The position numbers were made by a program, and so were the translations under genes. DNA of 64,000 bases, taken from NCBI GenBank assembly GCA_012064385.1, contig QRDG01000530.1, forward strand, positions 403,129-467,128, written 5' to 3'. The notes beneath the pieces are model-generated. The model was not told the origin of the DNA and searched no databases. It saw only the letters and a list, made by a program, of their open reading frames with translations. Shown piece after piece: positions 23,113 to 32,509 of the stretch; the stretch's first letter is position 1, and the number at the start of each line of letters is the position of its first letter. Origin of the DNA: Puccinellia tenuiflora. Taxonomy: Eukaryota > Streptophyta > Magnoliopsida > Poales > Poaceae.

Positions 23113-23694
23113 TTAAGCGGGAGGTGGAGTCATATCGTCATCACTCTCCTCCCACTCCTTGAGGCACAGAGAGCCGTCGAAGACCTTGATGTGGAAGACC
23201 CCAGTCTGGCGCTTCAGCTGGAAGCGGATGATGAAGGAAGGCTCTAGGCGGAAGACCTTAGCAAAAGCTTTCCAGGCGGAGAAGAACTCACCCCGCCGAA
23301 GAACGTCCCCACCTTCTTGGCTGATGACGACGCGAGCAAGCACCTCCCAAGGCCCCTGACGAGCTCCAACCCGATGAAGAAGGAACCTGAAAGGGCCTTC
23401 CCCCTCCAGTGCATTGGCGACAGCCCGAGGAAGCCACTGGATGCGCTTGATGGGCTCGTACAGTGTCAAGATGAACTCTGAAATGGGGAACTCGTACCAA
23501 TAGCCACCTACCGGAGACTCCGAGCGGGCAGGAGAGGGGCTCCGCTTACCCCTAGTCGCCGCAAGCTTTGGCGGCCAGCCCCTGCCGCGCTTTGCTGCCG
23601 CATTGGAGGATCCTCCAGTGTCCTTCGGCGGACGACCCCGACCGCGTTTAGCCACAACGGGAGAATCCACCCCGATCTCTTTCTTCGGTGCCAT
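23113..23694 (-). CDS. Antisense AT-hook protein gene inside the gypsy element
   Basis: A 193-residue ORF starting MAPKKEIGVDSP on the strand opposite to pol. It has an AT-hook, KRGRGRPPK, at residues 16-24 and a second, altered one, KRGRGWPPK, at about 35-43, where the second Arg of the GRP core is Trp. An unnamed globular part follows (YWYEFPISEFILTLYEPIK, GPFRFLLHRVGARQGPWEVL, FIIRFQLKRQTGVFHIKVFD), then an acidic tail. The start was chosen at the ATG preceded by a TATA box about 65 bp upstream. AT-hooks bind the minor groove of AT-rich DNA, so a nuclear role is plausible. No family was recognised for the rest. The frame is open and undamaged, unlike gag and pol of the same element. Confidence 0.6.
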   Translation of the reverse strand: MAPKKEIGVDSPVVAKRGRGRPPKDTGGSSNAAAKRGRGWPPKLAATRGKRSPSPARSESPVGGYWYEFPISEFILTLYEPIKRIQWLPRAVANALEGEGPFRFLLHRVGARQGPWEVLARVVISQEGGDVLRRGEFFSAWKAFAKVFRLEPSFIIRFQLKRQTGVFHIKVFDGSLCLKEWEESDDDMTPPPA

Positions 23695-23755
23695 GCCTGG
23701 ATGAAGAGGGGCGAAGTGAAGGAGAGGATGAAGCAAGAAAAGCGCACCCGCACCG

Positions 23756-23764
23756 CTATTTATA
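23756..23764 (-). promoter_or_regulatory. TATA box of the antisense AT-hook gene
   Basis: TATAAATAG on the minus strand lies 62-70 bp before the ATG at 23694, a plausible spacing for a short pyrimidine-rich 5' UTR. Confidence 0.6.
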
Positions 23765-23919
23765 AGGGAACACGAAGGTAGCTCAACCGTCAACGCCCCG
23801 TCTCCAGGCGACACGTGGTCACCAGCGCAAAGGACGGCGAAGCCGAGGAGGCAAAAAGTAGGGCGCATGAATCAAACCAAAGAAAATTCGACATGCGGCC
23901 ACTGCACGGAGCAAGACGG

Positions 23920-24680
23920 CAAGGAAACCTGGGGGCTGCACAGCCGACAGGCCGGCTCCATAGACCCGGACGAATCAAACACCCCGAGTCATGGACTCGG
24001 GGGCTGCACGCCATCAAGGCGGTAAAAAATATACCCGGGGGCTGCGCAGCCGCCTAGCCGGCTCCGCAAAACCGGACGAATCAAACACCCCGAGTCACGG
24101 ACTCGGGGGCTGCACGCCATCAAGGCAGTAAAAAATATACCCGGGGGCTGAGCATCCTCCAGGTCGGCTCCGCAGACCCAGACGAATCAAACACCCCGAG
24201 TCACGGACTCGGGGGCTGCACGCCATCAAGGCGGTAAAAAATATACCTGGGGGCTGCGCAGCCGCCAGGCCGGCTCCGCAGACCCAGACGAATCAAACAC
24301 CCTAAGTCACGCACTCGGGGGCTGCACGCCATCAAGGCGGTAAAAAATATACCCGGGGGCTGCGCAGCCGCCAAGCCGGCTCCGCAGACCCGGACGAATC
24401 AAACACCCCGAGCCACAGACTCGGGGGTTGCCACGCCGTTAGCCGGCAAAGGAACCATTCCCGGGGATGGCGCAACCAACAAGCCGGCTCCGCGCACCCG
24501 GACGACCACCTACTCACCCCGGCCAAGAACCCGGGGGGCTGCGTGTCATCAAGGCGTCAAAAATCATTCCCGGGGCTACGCAGCCGCCAAGCCGGCTCCG
24601 CACACCCGGATGGTCAACTACTACACCCAAGTCAGAGACTCGGGGGCTGCATGTCACCAAGACGACGGAAGAAAGCGCAA
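23920..24680 (+). repeat. 106-bp tandem array, about 7 copies
   Basis: CGAATCAAAC recurs at 23971, 24077, 24183, 24289 and 24395 (exact 106-bp spacing), followed by two more diverged copies with about 108-bp spacing. Each unit contains GACTCGGGGGCTGCA and CCCGGGGGCTG words, which resemble the element's polypurine tract at about 31024. Tandem arrays in the 3' region are known for Tat/Ogre-type elements. Confidence 0.9.
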
Positions 24681-24943
24681 GATAAAAAAAAGACATAAAA
24701 TTTCGACCCGACTCGATACTCAAGCCGGCCCAAAATTCGGGGGCTAGACATGGTGATCATCATCACCAAGACGAGCACAAATTCTGGCACGAAGGCCCAA
24801 CAAGCGCAAAGACAACGTTCCAAAAGGCAGCAATTAACAACAAAGAAACAGATCCACATTACGACGAGTAGCATATCAAACTAGTCATCAACCCAAAATA
24901 ACAACTCCTACAAATACGCCCGGCATCCCGGGGAGAAGGCAAA
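24681..24943 (+). other. Spacer between the tandem array and the antisense gene
   Basis: No ORF of note. It includes one more CGGGGGCTAGACATGG word at about 24738, almost identical to a polypurine tract plus LTR start, but no LTR follows. Confidence 0.5.
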
Positions 24944-27419
24944 TCAGGGAAGCGTAGCAGCAGTGTCGCCGGCTTCGGCACCCTCAGTCGGCTGCACAGT
25001 TGTAGAAGGCTCAGCAGGCACCAGTTGCGTCAAGTCCACCACCTTAGCAATCCGCCCTGAAGCCATGAGGATCTCCGGGCGCAAGCTCGCAAGGGACGTT
25101 CCTGTGCGGAAGCTACCCACCAGCATATCCATCTTCACGTTCGGATACCAAGACTTCACCAAGGCCAACGCCATGTCGGTGCCTCCTCGTGCTGGCATCT
25201 CCACTTGCTCGTCGATGCCGGCTGACACCCCTTCGAGCCGGACGGACAGGTCGTGGAGAGCATTTGGCAAGAGGGCATCCGGCCACAAGTTCTCGAGGAC
25301 ACTACCGGCCGCTTCCTTCAGCAGTTTGAACTCTCGGTCAAATTGGAGAAGACGGGAGGAAGCAGACGGCGCTGCCCCAGCGGCACACCAGAAGACTCTA
25401 GCCGTGAGTGCGCCAAGGCAGCGTCCCTCTGGACCTGTGTATCCGCCTGAGGATAAAAGCCTGCATTTCAAGCTGGTAAGACCGAGAAGATTATTCCAAG
25501 CAGGAGATAAAATAGAAGGAGACGTCATGTACCAAGGATAAACTCGTTTACACGCTCAACCTTTCCAATCAGACCGCCCACCAGTTGCTCATGCTCGATC
25601 TCATGGTCCTTGGCCGTTTGAGCGAGCATGTCATTGGCATCGATGGACTCCTTCAGCTGGCGCCTCAGATCATCCCCATTCTTCCGAAGGGACTCGATCT
25701 CGCCCAGCCTACACTCCTCAGCTTCCTGCAACCTCTTCACCTCCTCTCCCAGCCGGACGACCTCCAGGCAGTGCTCCTCTGACACCTTTTCTGCCGCCTG
25801 GAGATCGGCCACGACTAGTGCACGGGCAGAATCCTTTTTCTTCAGCTGAGAATTATATGTGCTGTGGGGAACCGAGTTCGCCAGCTGCTTCTCCAGGCCG
25901 GCACGGGAGGTGGCGTCGCTTGGAGAGGCCGATTCGTTATCAAATCAAGCCGCACAAGAAGAAGACCAGGCACTAAGACGGAAGAATACGACCGAGAAGG
26001 GAAATCAAACCTTTAGCCGCCTCAAGCTCCCGCTTGAGCATCGTCGCCTCTTTGGCCGCCTCGGCGAAAGCATATTCTATCGAGGAGCGGAGCAGCGTGA
26101 TGTTGGCCAGCTGCTCCTTAGCTTTTTGCTCCAGCAACGCGGCGAGGGGAATTCCCCCGATCCGTCAGGCCGGGCCATCACCGACCCGGAATATGGAGGA
26201 CTGCACACCAAATCGACTGACGAGGGCCAGGGAGTGAAGCCGTTGCCCTCGCGATGGCCTTTTCCTTGGCCGTCTCGGCCACGGACGAAGAAGGAATGGG
26301 GAAGGCGTCATTTCTGGCCCCGGCGCCCAGCCGAGGAGCTGTCTTGAAGGCATCCACCGTCACCTCGGCACCACCACCAGAAACTGGATAGTCGAAATCG
26401 ACCACAAGGGGAGCTGCATCTGCCGACATCCGGCTGTCCGAATCCACGTCCGCCTTCGCCCTCGCCACCTCTGGAGGCGGAACAGCCGCCTGCGCTGCGG
26501 AGGCTTCGGGGGCGGATTACGAAGCAAGCTTGACCACCACGCTGGACGCTGCCACATCAATCGAGAGCGGCTCCCTGCATAACGACGAAAGCATCACCAC
26601 AAGAAGCACGGACTACAAAAATTTCAGCCTCAACGCGAAGATCTACCCGTCGTGCGCGCCCAGCTCCTCCGGCCTTCTCCTCCTCGATTGCTTTGGTGGA
26701 GGAGCCGACACGTCGTCGGGCATTCGCTTCACGCCACCAGTGGGCGCCTCCGCGCCCTTCACGGGACCGACAAGGTCGTCAGCCGGCCGCTTCGCGGAGG
26801 CCGGCGGCGCTTCAACCTCCACACCAGCCTCCGTGGTCTTCCCGGCATCCGCGTCCGCACCCGCCTTCGCCTCGTCTTCCCTCGAGGCCATCAGCTGTTC
26901 CACAGTCAAACCAGCGTCAAAAGCATTCCTGGCCAAATCCGCCTGCACCATACGAGCATAAAACTCCTTTTCCAAATCACCCGGATTCAAGTCATAAATG
27001 AAGTCACCACCAGAAGTGTGACCAATCACCTCAGCACTGGCGCCACCGGCAGGAACATCCGTCTTCTCCCCATCCTAGCATCGACCTCGGCCCTGATGTC
27101 GGCCACGATTGCATCTGCATGCGCCTCTACCACGAGTTTCCCAGCGGGCGTCAAGCCCGCTGTAGTCGGCCGACTGGACGCCGAAGAGAGCTTCTTCGCG
27201 GGGAGCGCACCCCGCTTTATGAATGATCCACCTCGCCTGCGGATGCTCTCGCCCGCGTCCGAGTTGGCGGCCGCCTTCGACCGCCTCTCCTTTGCAATCT
27301 GGTGGGAGGGCATCGATCGAGCCTTCCAGACGCTTGCCTCCAGCACCTTCGTTCTGCGGCTGGACACGCCCGGCTTGGAGGCTAGCACGGAAGAAGAACC
27401 CTTAGAGTCCGGATCGGAG
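24944..27419 (-). pseudogene. 3' part of the antisense Transposase_28-type gene: acidic and coiled-coil region
   Basis: Reading down the minus strand from 27419: Ser/Lys-rich text, then AGKLVVEAHADAIVADIRAE (27165-27090), a frameshift near 27030, then GHTSGGDFIYDLNPGDLEKE and an Ala/Pro tract to 26643. A coiled-coil-type stretch follows at about 25812-25530 (EVVRLGEEVKRLQEAEE, DLRRQLKESIDAND). The final segment 25528-24944 (LLQFDREFKLLKEAAGSVLE, then LRPEILMASGRIAKVVDL) ends at TGA/TAA near 24944. The order matches the better-preserved gene at 55119-58691. Exon limits are uncertain and frames are broken. Confidence 0.6.
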
Positions 27420-28811
27420 CTACTGGAGAGATCGATAAACACTCGCACGCCACCGCCGCTGGTTTGTTCGGCGAGACCGGGTGCGGGAGACTACCACGGG
27501 GAGCCGGAGCGGGCGCCACTACGCCGCGCTCCAAGCCCGGTTCCCCGCGGGCGGCCCGGTCAGAATCGGAGTCGGCCGCGGAGGGGCTCATCATGGCGCG
27601 ACCAACATCGCCATCATCCTCGACACTGGCACCAGTGGCACCATCAGACGACTCCGTGGAGTCATCATGCCGGTTCGATCGCTTCCCCCGCGTCGGACGC
27701 GACGGGGAAATCGTCATCCGCGTCAACATGCGAGGCGGTCTCTTCATCGTCCGCCTCACCGTTGGAGGCACTTTCTTCATCGGGGCCACTTGCCTCCTCA
27801 AGGAGGGGACCGGGCCGGTCCTCCCCGAAGACGGCGTCAAGGTCTTCAGCCCTCTGACGCTCGCAAATCTGCAAAGACACGCCAGCCGGATCAATTCCCC
27901 AGCCGGCTCGAAGAAACTCAAGACAAGAAACGGCGAAAGAAACTAACCGCAGGAGCACGCCGTGCGCGAGAGAATGGCTCCAAGCCGAACCACCATTTCC
28001 GCTTGATCACATCGGTAATCACCTGGCCGGCCCAGCGGCGCAGCTCGTTTATCTCCAGGACCTCCGTGCAAGCCCGGGTGGGATCCCGGATACCCGAATA
28101 GAAGCACATCTTGTGCGCCCGAGCCTGCAACGGGTACACCCGTCGGGCCAGCCAGGCCAGCGTAAAGTCCCTGGAGGTCAGCCCGCCGGCGATCAGGTCC
28201 TTCATCCGAGCTGTCACACAGCCGCCTCCAGATCTTCATCAACAGGCGCCTTCCGATTCCAGGACTTGTCACAGCTGCGAGTTCACGAATCGAGGAAGCC
28301 CAATCCGGTCCGACGCCGTGAGATTCCGGACATAGAAGTAGCTGCTCTGCCACTTCTTGACAGATTCAAGCAGGTGAACTTTAGGGAAGAGAACATTCTT
28401 CGTGGACACGGAGACGCATACCACACTCCCGCAACCTCCTGTCGCAAGTCTAGGCGCGAAGGAAGAAGAACATCCCAAATAGCTCCATGCAGGGCCAGAG
28501 GCCCAGGTATGCCTTGCAGAGGGTGACGAAGCAGGAGAGCAGCGTAATGCTGTTCGCCCCCAAGTGGTGAAGCTGCAGCCGTAGAAGTCAAGGAACTCCC
28601 GGAGGAAGGGGCTTACCGGCAATGCCAACCCCCTCGCCAGATGTGAGGAGAACACCACAGACTTGTTCGCCGCCGCGACCGGTGAAAGTTCATCGTCAGC
28701 AGGAACACGGGTTCCGACCTCCTCATTCCGGCCAATGAGCATCCTGCTGCGGAGCCTCCTGAGCTCCGCACCGTCAACGCTAGACCCCATCCAGGCTCCA
28801 GAACTTGCCAT
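27420..28811 (-). pseudogene. Antisense Transposase_28-type gene, copy 1 of duplicated 5' half
   Basis: It starts MASSGAWMGSSVDGAELRRL at 28811. A 1-bp deletion at about 28585 (DFYG then CSFTTWG, where copy 2 has DFYGLQLHH) breaks the frame. Later text is intact: MKDLIAGGLTSRDFTLAWLA (from 28217), then RRWAGQVITDVIKRKWWFG. A canonical intron, GTTAGT to TTTGCAG (about 27947-27869, 79 bp), leads to exon 2, ICERQRAEDLDAVFGEDRPG. The same intron is present in copy 2. Confidence 0.7.
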
Positions 28812-28995
28812 TGATGTTCGATTCCCCGTCGGAGAAAGGGCGCCGCCGGCGAAGAAGAAGAGAGCGCTGGAAGAATGCAAGGAAATGCGATGCACTCGAA
28901 GAAGGCCCGAGGCTAGGGCACAAGCTGGAGAATGGGAACGGTAGCCTGTACTGTCCCCCCCTCCTTCCTCTTTTAAAGCGGGGAGCCGTGGGCAN

Positions 28996-30387
28996 CTACT
29001 GGAGAGATCGACAAACACTCGCACGCCACCGCCGCTGGTTTGCTCGGCGAGGCCGGGCGCGGGAGACTTACCACAGGGAGAAGGAGCGGGCGCCACTTCA
29101 CCGCGCTCCAAGCCCGAGCCCCCGCGGGCGGCCCGGTCGGAATCGGAGTCAGCTGCGGCGGGGCTCATCACGGCACGACCACCATCACCATCATCCTCGA
29201 CACTGGCACCAGCGGCGCCATCAGACGACTCCGTGGAGTCATCATGCCTATTCGATCGCTTCCCCGCGTCGGACGCGATGGGGGAACCGTCGTCCGCTTC
29301 ACCATCTGAGGCGGTCTCTTTGTTGTCCGCCTCACCGTCGGAGGCAGTTTCTTCATCAGGGGCCATTTGCTCCTCAAGGAGGGGACCGGGCCGGTCCTCC
29401 CCGAAGACGGCGTCAAAGTCCTCAGCCCTCTGACGCTCGCAAATCTGCAAAGACATGCCAGCCGGATCAATTCCTCAGCCGGCTCGAAGAAGCTCAAGAC
29501 AGGAAATGGCGGAAGAAACTAACCAAAGGAGCGTGCCGCGCGCGAGAGAATGGCTCCAAGCCGAACCACCATTTCCGCTTGATCACATCGGTAATCACCT
29601 GGCCGGCCCAGCGGCGCAGCTTGTTTATCTCCAGGACCTCCGTGCAAGCCCGGGTGGGGTCCCGGATACCCGAATAGAAGCACATCTTGTGCGCCCGATC
29701 CTGCAACGGGTACACCCGTCGGGCCAGCTAGGCCAACGTCAAGTCCCTGGAGGTCAGCCCGCCTGCGATCAGGTCCTACATCCGAGCCGTCACGGCCGCC
29801 TCCAGATCTTCATCAACAGGCGCCTTCCGGTTCCAGGACTTGTCGGCGGGCTGCGAGTTCACGAATCGACGAAGCCCAATCCGGTCCGACATCGTGAGAT
29901 TCCGGACATAAAAGTAGCTGCTCTGCCACTTCTTGACAGATTCAAGCAGGTGTACCTTAGGGAAGAGAACATTCTTCGTGGACACGGAGACGCATCCACA
30001 CTCCCGCAACCTCTTGTCGCAAGTCTGGGTGTGAAGGAAGAAGAACATCCCAAATAGCTCCATGCAGGGCCAGAGGCCCAGGTACGCCTCGCAGAGGGTG
30101 ACGAAGCAGGAGAGCAGCGTAATGCTGTTCGCCCCCAAGTGGTGAAGCTGCAAGCCATAGAAGTCAAGGAACTCCCGGAGGAAGGGGCTCACCGGCAATG
30201 CCAACCCCCTCGCCAGATGCGAGGAGAACACCATAGACTCGTTCGCCGCCGCGACCGGTGAAAGTTCATCGTTGGCGGGAACACGGGTTCCGACCTCCTC
30301 TTTCCGACCAATGAGCATCCCGCTGCGGAGCCTCCTGAGCTCCGCACCATCAACGCTGGACCCCATCCAAGCTCCAGAACTCGCCAT
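28996..30387 (-). pseudogene. Antisense Transposase_28-type gene, copy 2 of duplicated 5' half
   Basis: It starts MASSGAWMGSSVDGAELRRL at 30387 and is open through REFLDFYGLQLHHLGANSIT and LRRFVNSQPADKSWNRKAPV to TAG at 29776-29778 (AAG in copy 1). A second TAG follows near 29730 (TGG in copy 1). The intron at about 29517-29440 has GTTAGT and TTTGCAG. Exon 2 is open (ICERQRAEDFDAVFGEDRPG, acidic repeats) to the n at 28995. A TTTAAAAG box sits about 160 bp before the ATG. The function of the family is unknown. Confidence 0.7.
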
Positions 30388-30568
30388 TGATGTTCGATTC
30401 CCCGTCGGAGAAAGGGCGCCGCCGGCGAAGAAGAAGAGAGCGCTGGAAGAATGCAAGGAAATGCGATGCACTCTAAGAAGGCCGAGGCTAGGGCACAAGA
30501 TGGAGAATGGGGAACGGTAGCCTGTACCATCCCCCTCCTTCCTCTTTTAAAGCGGGGAGCCGTGGGCA

Positions 30569-31035
30569 AAATCGTGCCTCCGCACGACGCGTGGCACGTG
30601 GTTACGGCCGAACCGCCCGCAAAAGATCCCACTAACAAACGGTTGCCACAGAAGATCCTAGCAACGAAGCTGAAGTGCTCTGCCTCGATACCCCGGGAAG
30701 AGCCTCCAGATGGACAAGACGTGGGAGCGTGGCTGACATAAGCCACGACCCGAGCCCTCAAGCCGGCCATGCGATGCCGCCAAGGTCTTCAGTTCCGGCC
30801 CCGTGCAGCCGGACAAGCCATCGACAACTTCAACAGCAAGCGGCCAAGGTCAAGGGAGCTCGTGGAGCTTTCCCCGCACACGGGTTTCAACTTCATCCGG
30901 CTTCAGCTCCAACCGGCTCCAGTTTCAGCCGGCACTATCTCCAACTTCAACATTTCGACCGCGACAACCAAGACAAGGGGAAGCTCGCGAAGTCTTCCCA
31001 GCAAGCTAGCAAGACTCCACGATCTCGGGGGCTAG
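30569..31035 (+). other. Region before the 3' LTR, with polypurine tract
   Basis: No ORF with support. It contains the upstream region of the antisense gene and CCGGC-rich text. It ends in GATCTCGGGGGCTAG (31021-31035), the polypurine tract, directly before the 3' LTR. Confidence 0.7.
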
Positions 31036-31715
31036 TGTTGGGGAGATGAACCCCGGATACCCCAAAGAAGCTCACTCCTTCAAACTCCTCATGCCGCCTG
31101 CACCACGCCGGCTGGATCACGCCGGCTGGACCGGGCCGCCTGCGTCCACCCGGACGCCAACGTCCGGCTGGACTGGAGCCGGACCAACCAACCGACAGCT
31201 CCGTACCAGTGGGCCAGCCCCGCGTAACCGCTCCCGGTGAACAGTACTTCCTGTCGGGCGTTCGCTGTACAGAATCATGACAACGAGCTCCAGCCGGACC
31301 AGAGAGTAGTTGATGTCATAGGGATAACCTTGTAATTTCCTTGTAACCCAAAACCCTAGCCCGTTGCCTATATAAGGCGGGCTAGAGCCTCCTGCGAGAG
31401 GCACGTACACACCAGGACACAAGATCCCAGACTCTAGAGATCACCACCTTCTCCCACCTTCAGCCGGCTCGATAGCTCAAGCCGGCTGCCACCTGAAACA
31501 GCTCCAGGAGCACTTTGTAGCCCATACTCTGTGATCAAGCAATAAGAAACAAGAAGAGCAGGACGTAGGGGTGTTACCTCCACAAGAGGGCCCCGAACCT
31601 GGGTACATCGCGTGTGTTTGCGTGCTTGTTACCCAATCCCGCGCGAGCGCCATCGTTGCCTTGTCCCACACTTCTTTCCATCCTAGATGGATATGCCGTG
31701 CAACCCACCACGACA
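31036..31715 (+). repeat. 3' LTR of the large gypsy element
   Basis: It runs from TGTTGGGGAG to CCACGACA, 680 bp. It matches the 5' LTR except for about 31390-31478, which follows the TATA box and differs completely. Confidence 0.85.
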
Positions 31716-32147
31716 CACAGGATGGTGGAGCTGTCTGGAACTGTGGCGGTGTCGATGGCAGGCCTGACAAGGATAATGCTTTGGTTCAGGTCCTGAAGAT
31801 TAGATGGGTTAGAGAAAGACGACGGCGGCCACTTCTGCAGCGTGTGCATCGGTGTCCTTAGGGTCTGTTGGACCGGTTGTGCCCCTTGTTCGCCACCGGG
31901 CGATTTCGTGTGGCCTTCGTGTATTTTGATGATGCGCGTTGGTGTGTTGGCAGGGCATACGGTCCTGTTCTTGGCCACCCCCTTCATCAGTGTTGTAGGT
32001 ATAGCGAGTTGTCGCTAGTTTGGTGACTTCGTTTTCGGGTTGATCTTTGTAATACTCTTGTAATGTTCTTTTGAATAATCTAATAAAATCGGCTGTGTGC
32101 ATCATTTGGATGCAGAGGCTGGGGGTACACCCTCCATTTAAAAAAAA
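31716..32147 (+). mobile_element. 3' end of a LINE (non-LTR retrotransposon)
   Basis: The 3'-UTR-like text ends GGATGCAGAGGCTGGGGGTA, then CACCCTCCATTT and an A8 run (32140-32147), a familiar ending of grass LINEs. The 5' side is cut by the gypsy LTR at 31715. No coding part remains. Confidence 0.7.
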
Positions 32148-32509
32148 TGGCAAGATGACCAAGATCATTACAGTTCATCAAATGTGGATCAGCTCTTGCT
32201 TCTATAATGAATGAGTCCAGTCGGTTTCTAAGGACAACAGTAACTTGATATGTAGAGTAGTCAGCAATATACATATTAGCAAGATCAACTATCTTGTCTT
32301 CATTATAATTGGCAAATAAATTTCTAGGATCAAGACAAGCAATGCATCTCAACAACTGAGTAGATCTTTCAGCAAAGCAATTGTTTAACTCAACAATAAT
32401 TTGATCATGCACAACATTGAATATTTCAGTTCTGAAATAATGACAATAAGTTACCAATTGGCCACCCCAAATACTTGAACGACCATTAGCAGTTCTTGTA
32501 TCTTCCATA

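Larger units (their letters stand above)
27420..30568. repeat. 1.57-kb tandem duplication with an n at its exact junction
   Basis: 27420-28994 (1575 bp) and 28996-30568 (1573 bp) both begin CTACTGGAGAGATCGA and end GGGAGCCGTGGGCA, and agree along their length with scattered substitutions and small indels. The single n at 28995 lies precisely between them, so the duplication may be a real tandem copy or an assembly join of two related sequences. Confidence 0.9.
9769..31715 (+). mobile_element. Large Ty3/gypsy (Tat-like) retrotransposon with antisense genes, disrupted
   Basis: Order: 5' LTR (9769-10463), primer-binding site, gag, protease, RT, RNase H, integrase (interrupted by an insertion at 16723-22166), end of pol (22258), then a long 3' region with two genes on the opposite strand and tandem repeats, polypurine tract, and 3' LTR (31036-31715). 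Extra antisense ORFs between pol and the 3' LTR are known in the Tat lineage (for example maize Grande). The flanks do not match as a target duplication: CCCCC on the left, CACAG on the right. The pol frame is broken at many places, so the element is dead. Confidence 0.85.

Noticed and set aside
23920..24680. Tandem array as a CRISPR array
   Set aside because: Units are about 106 bp with no unique spacers, in a plant retroelement.
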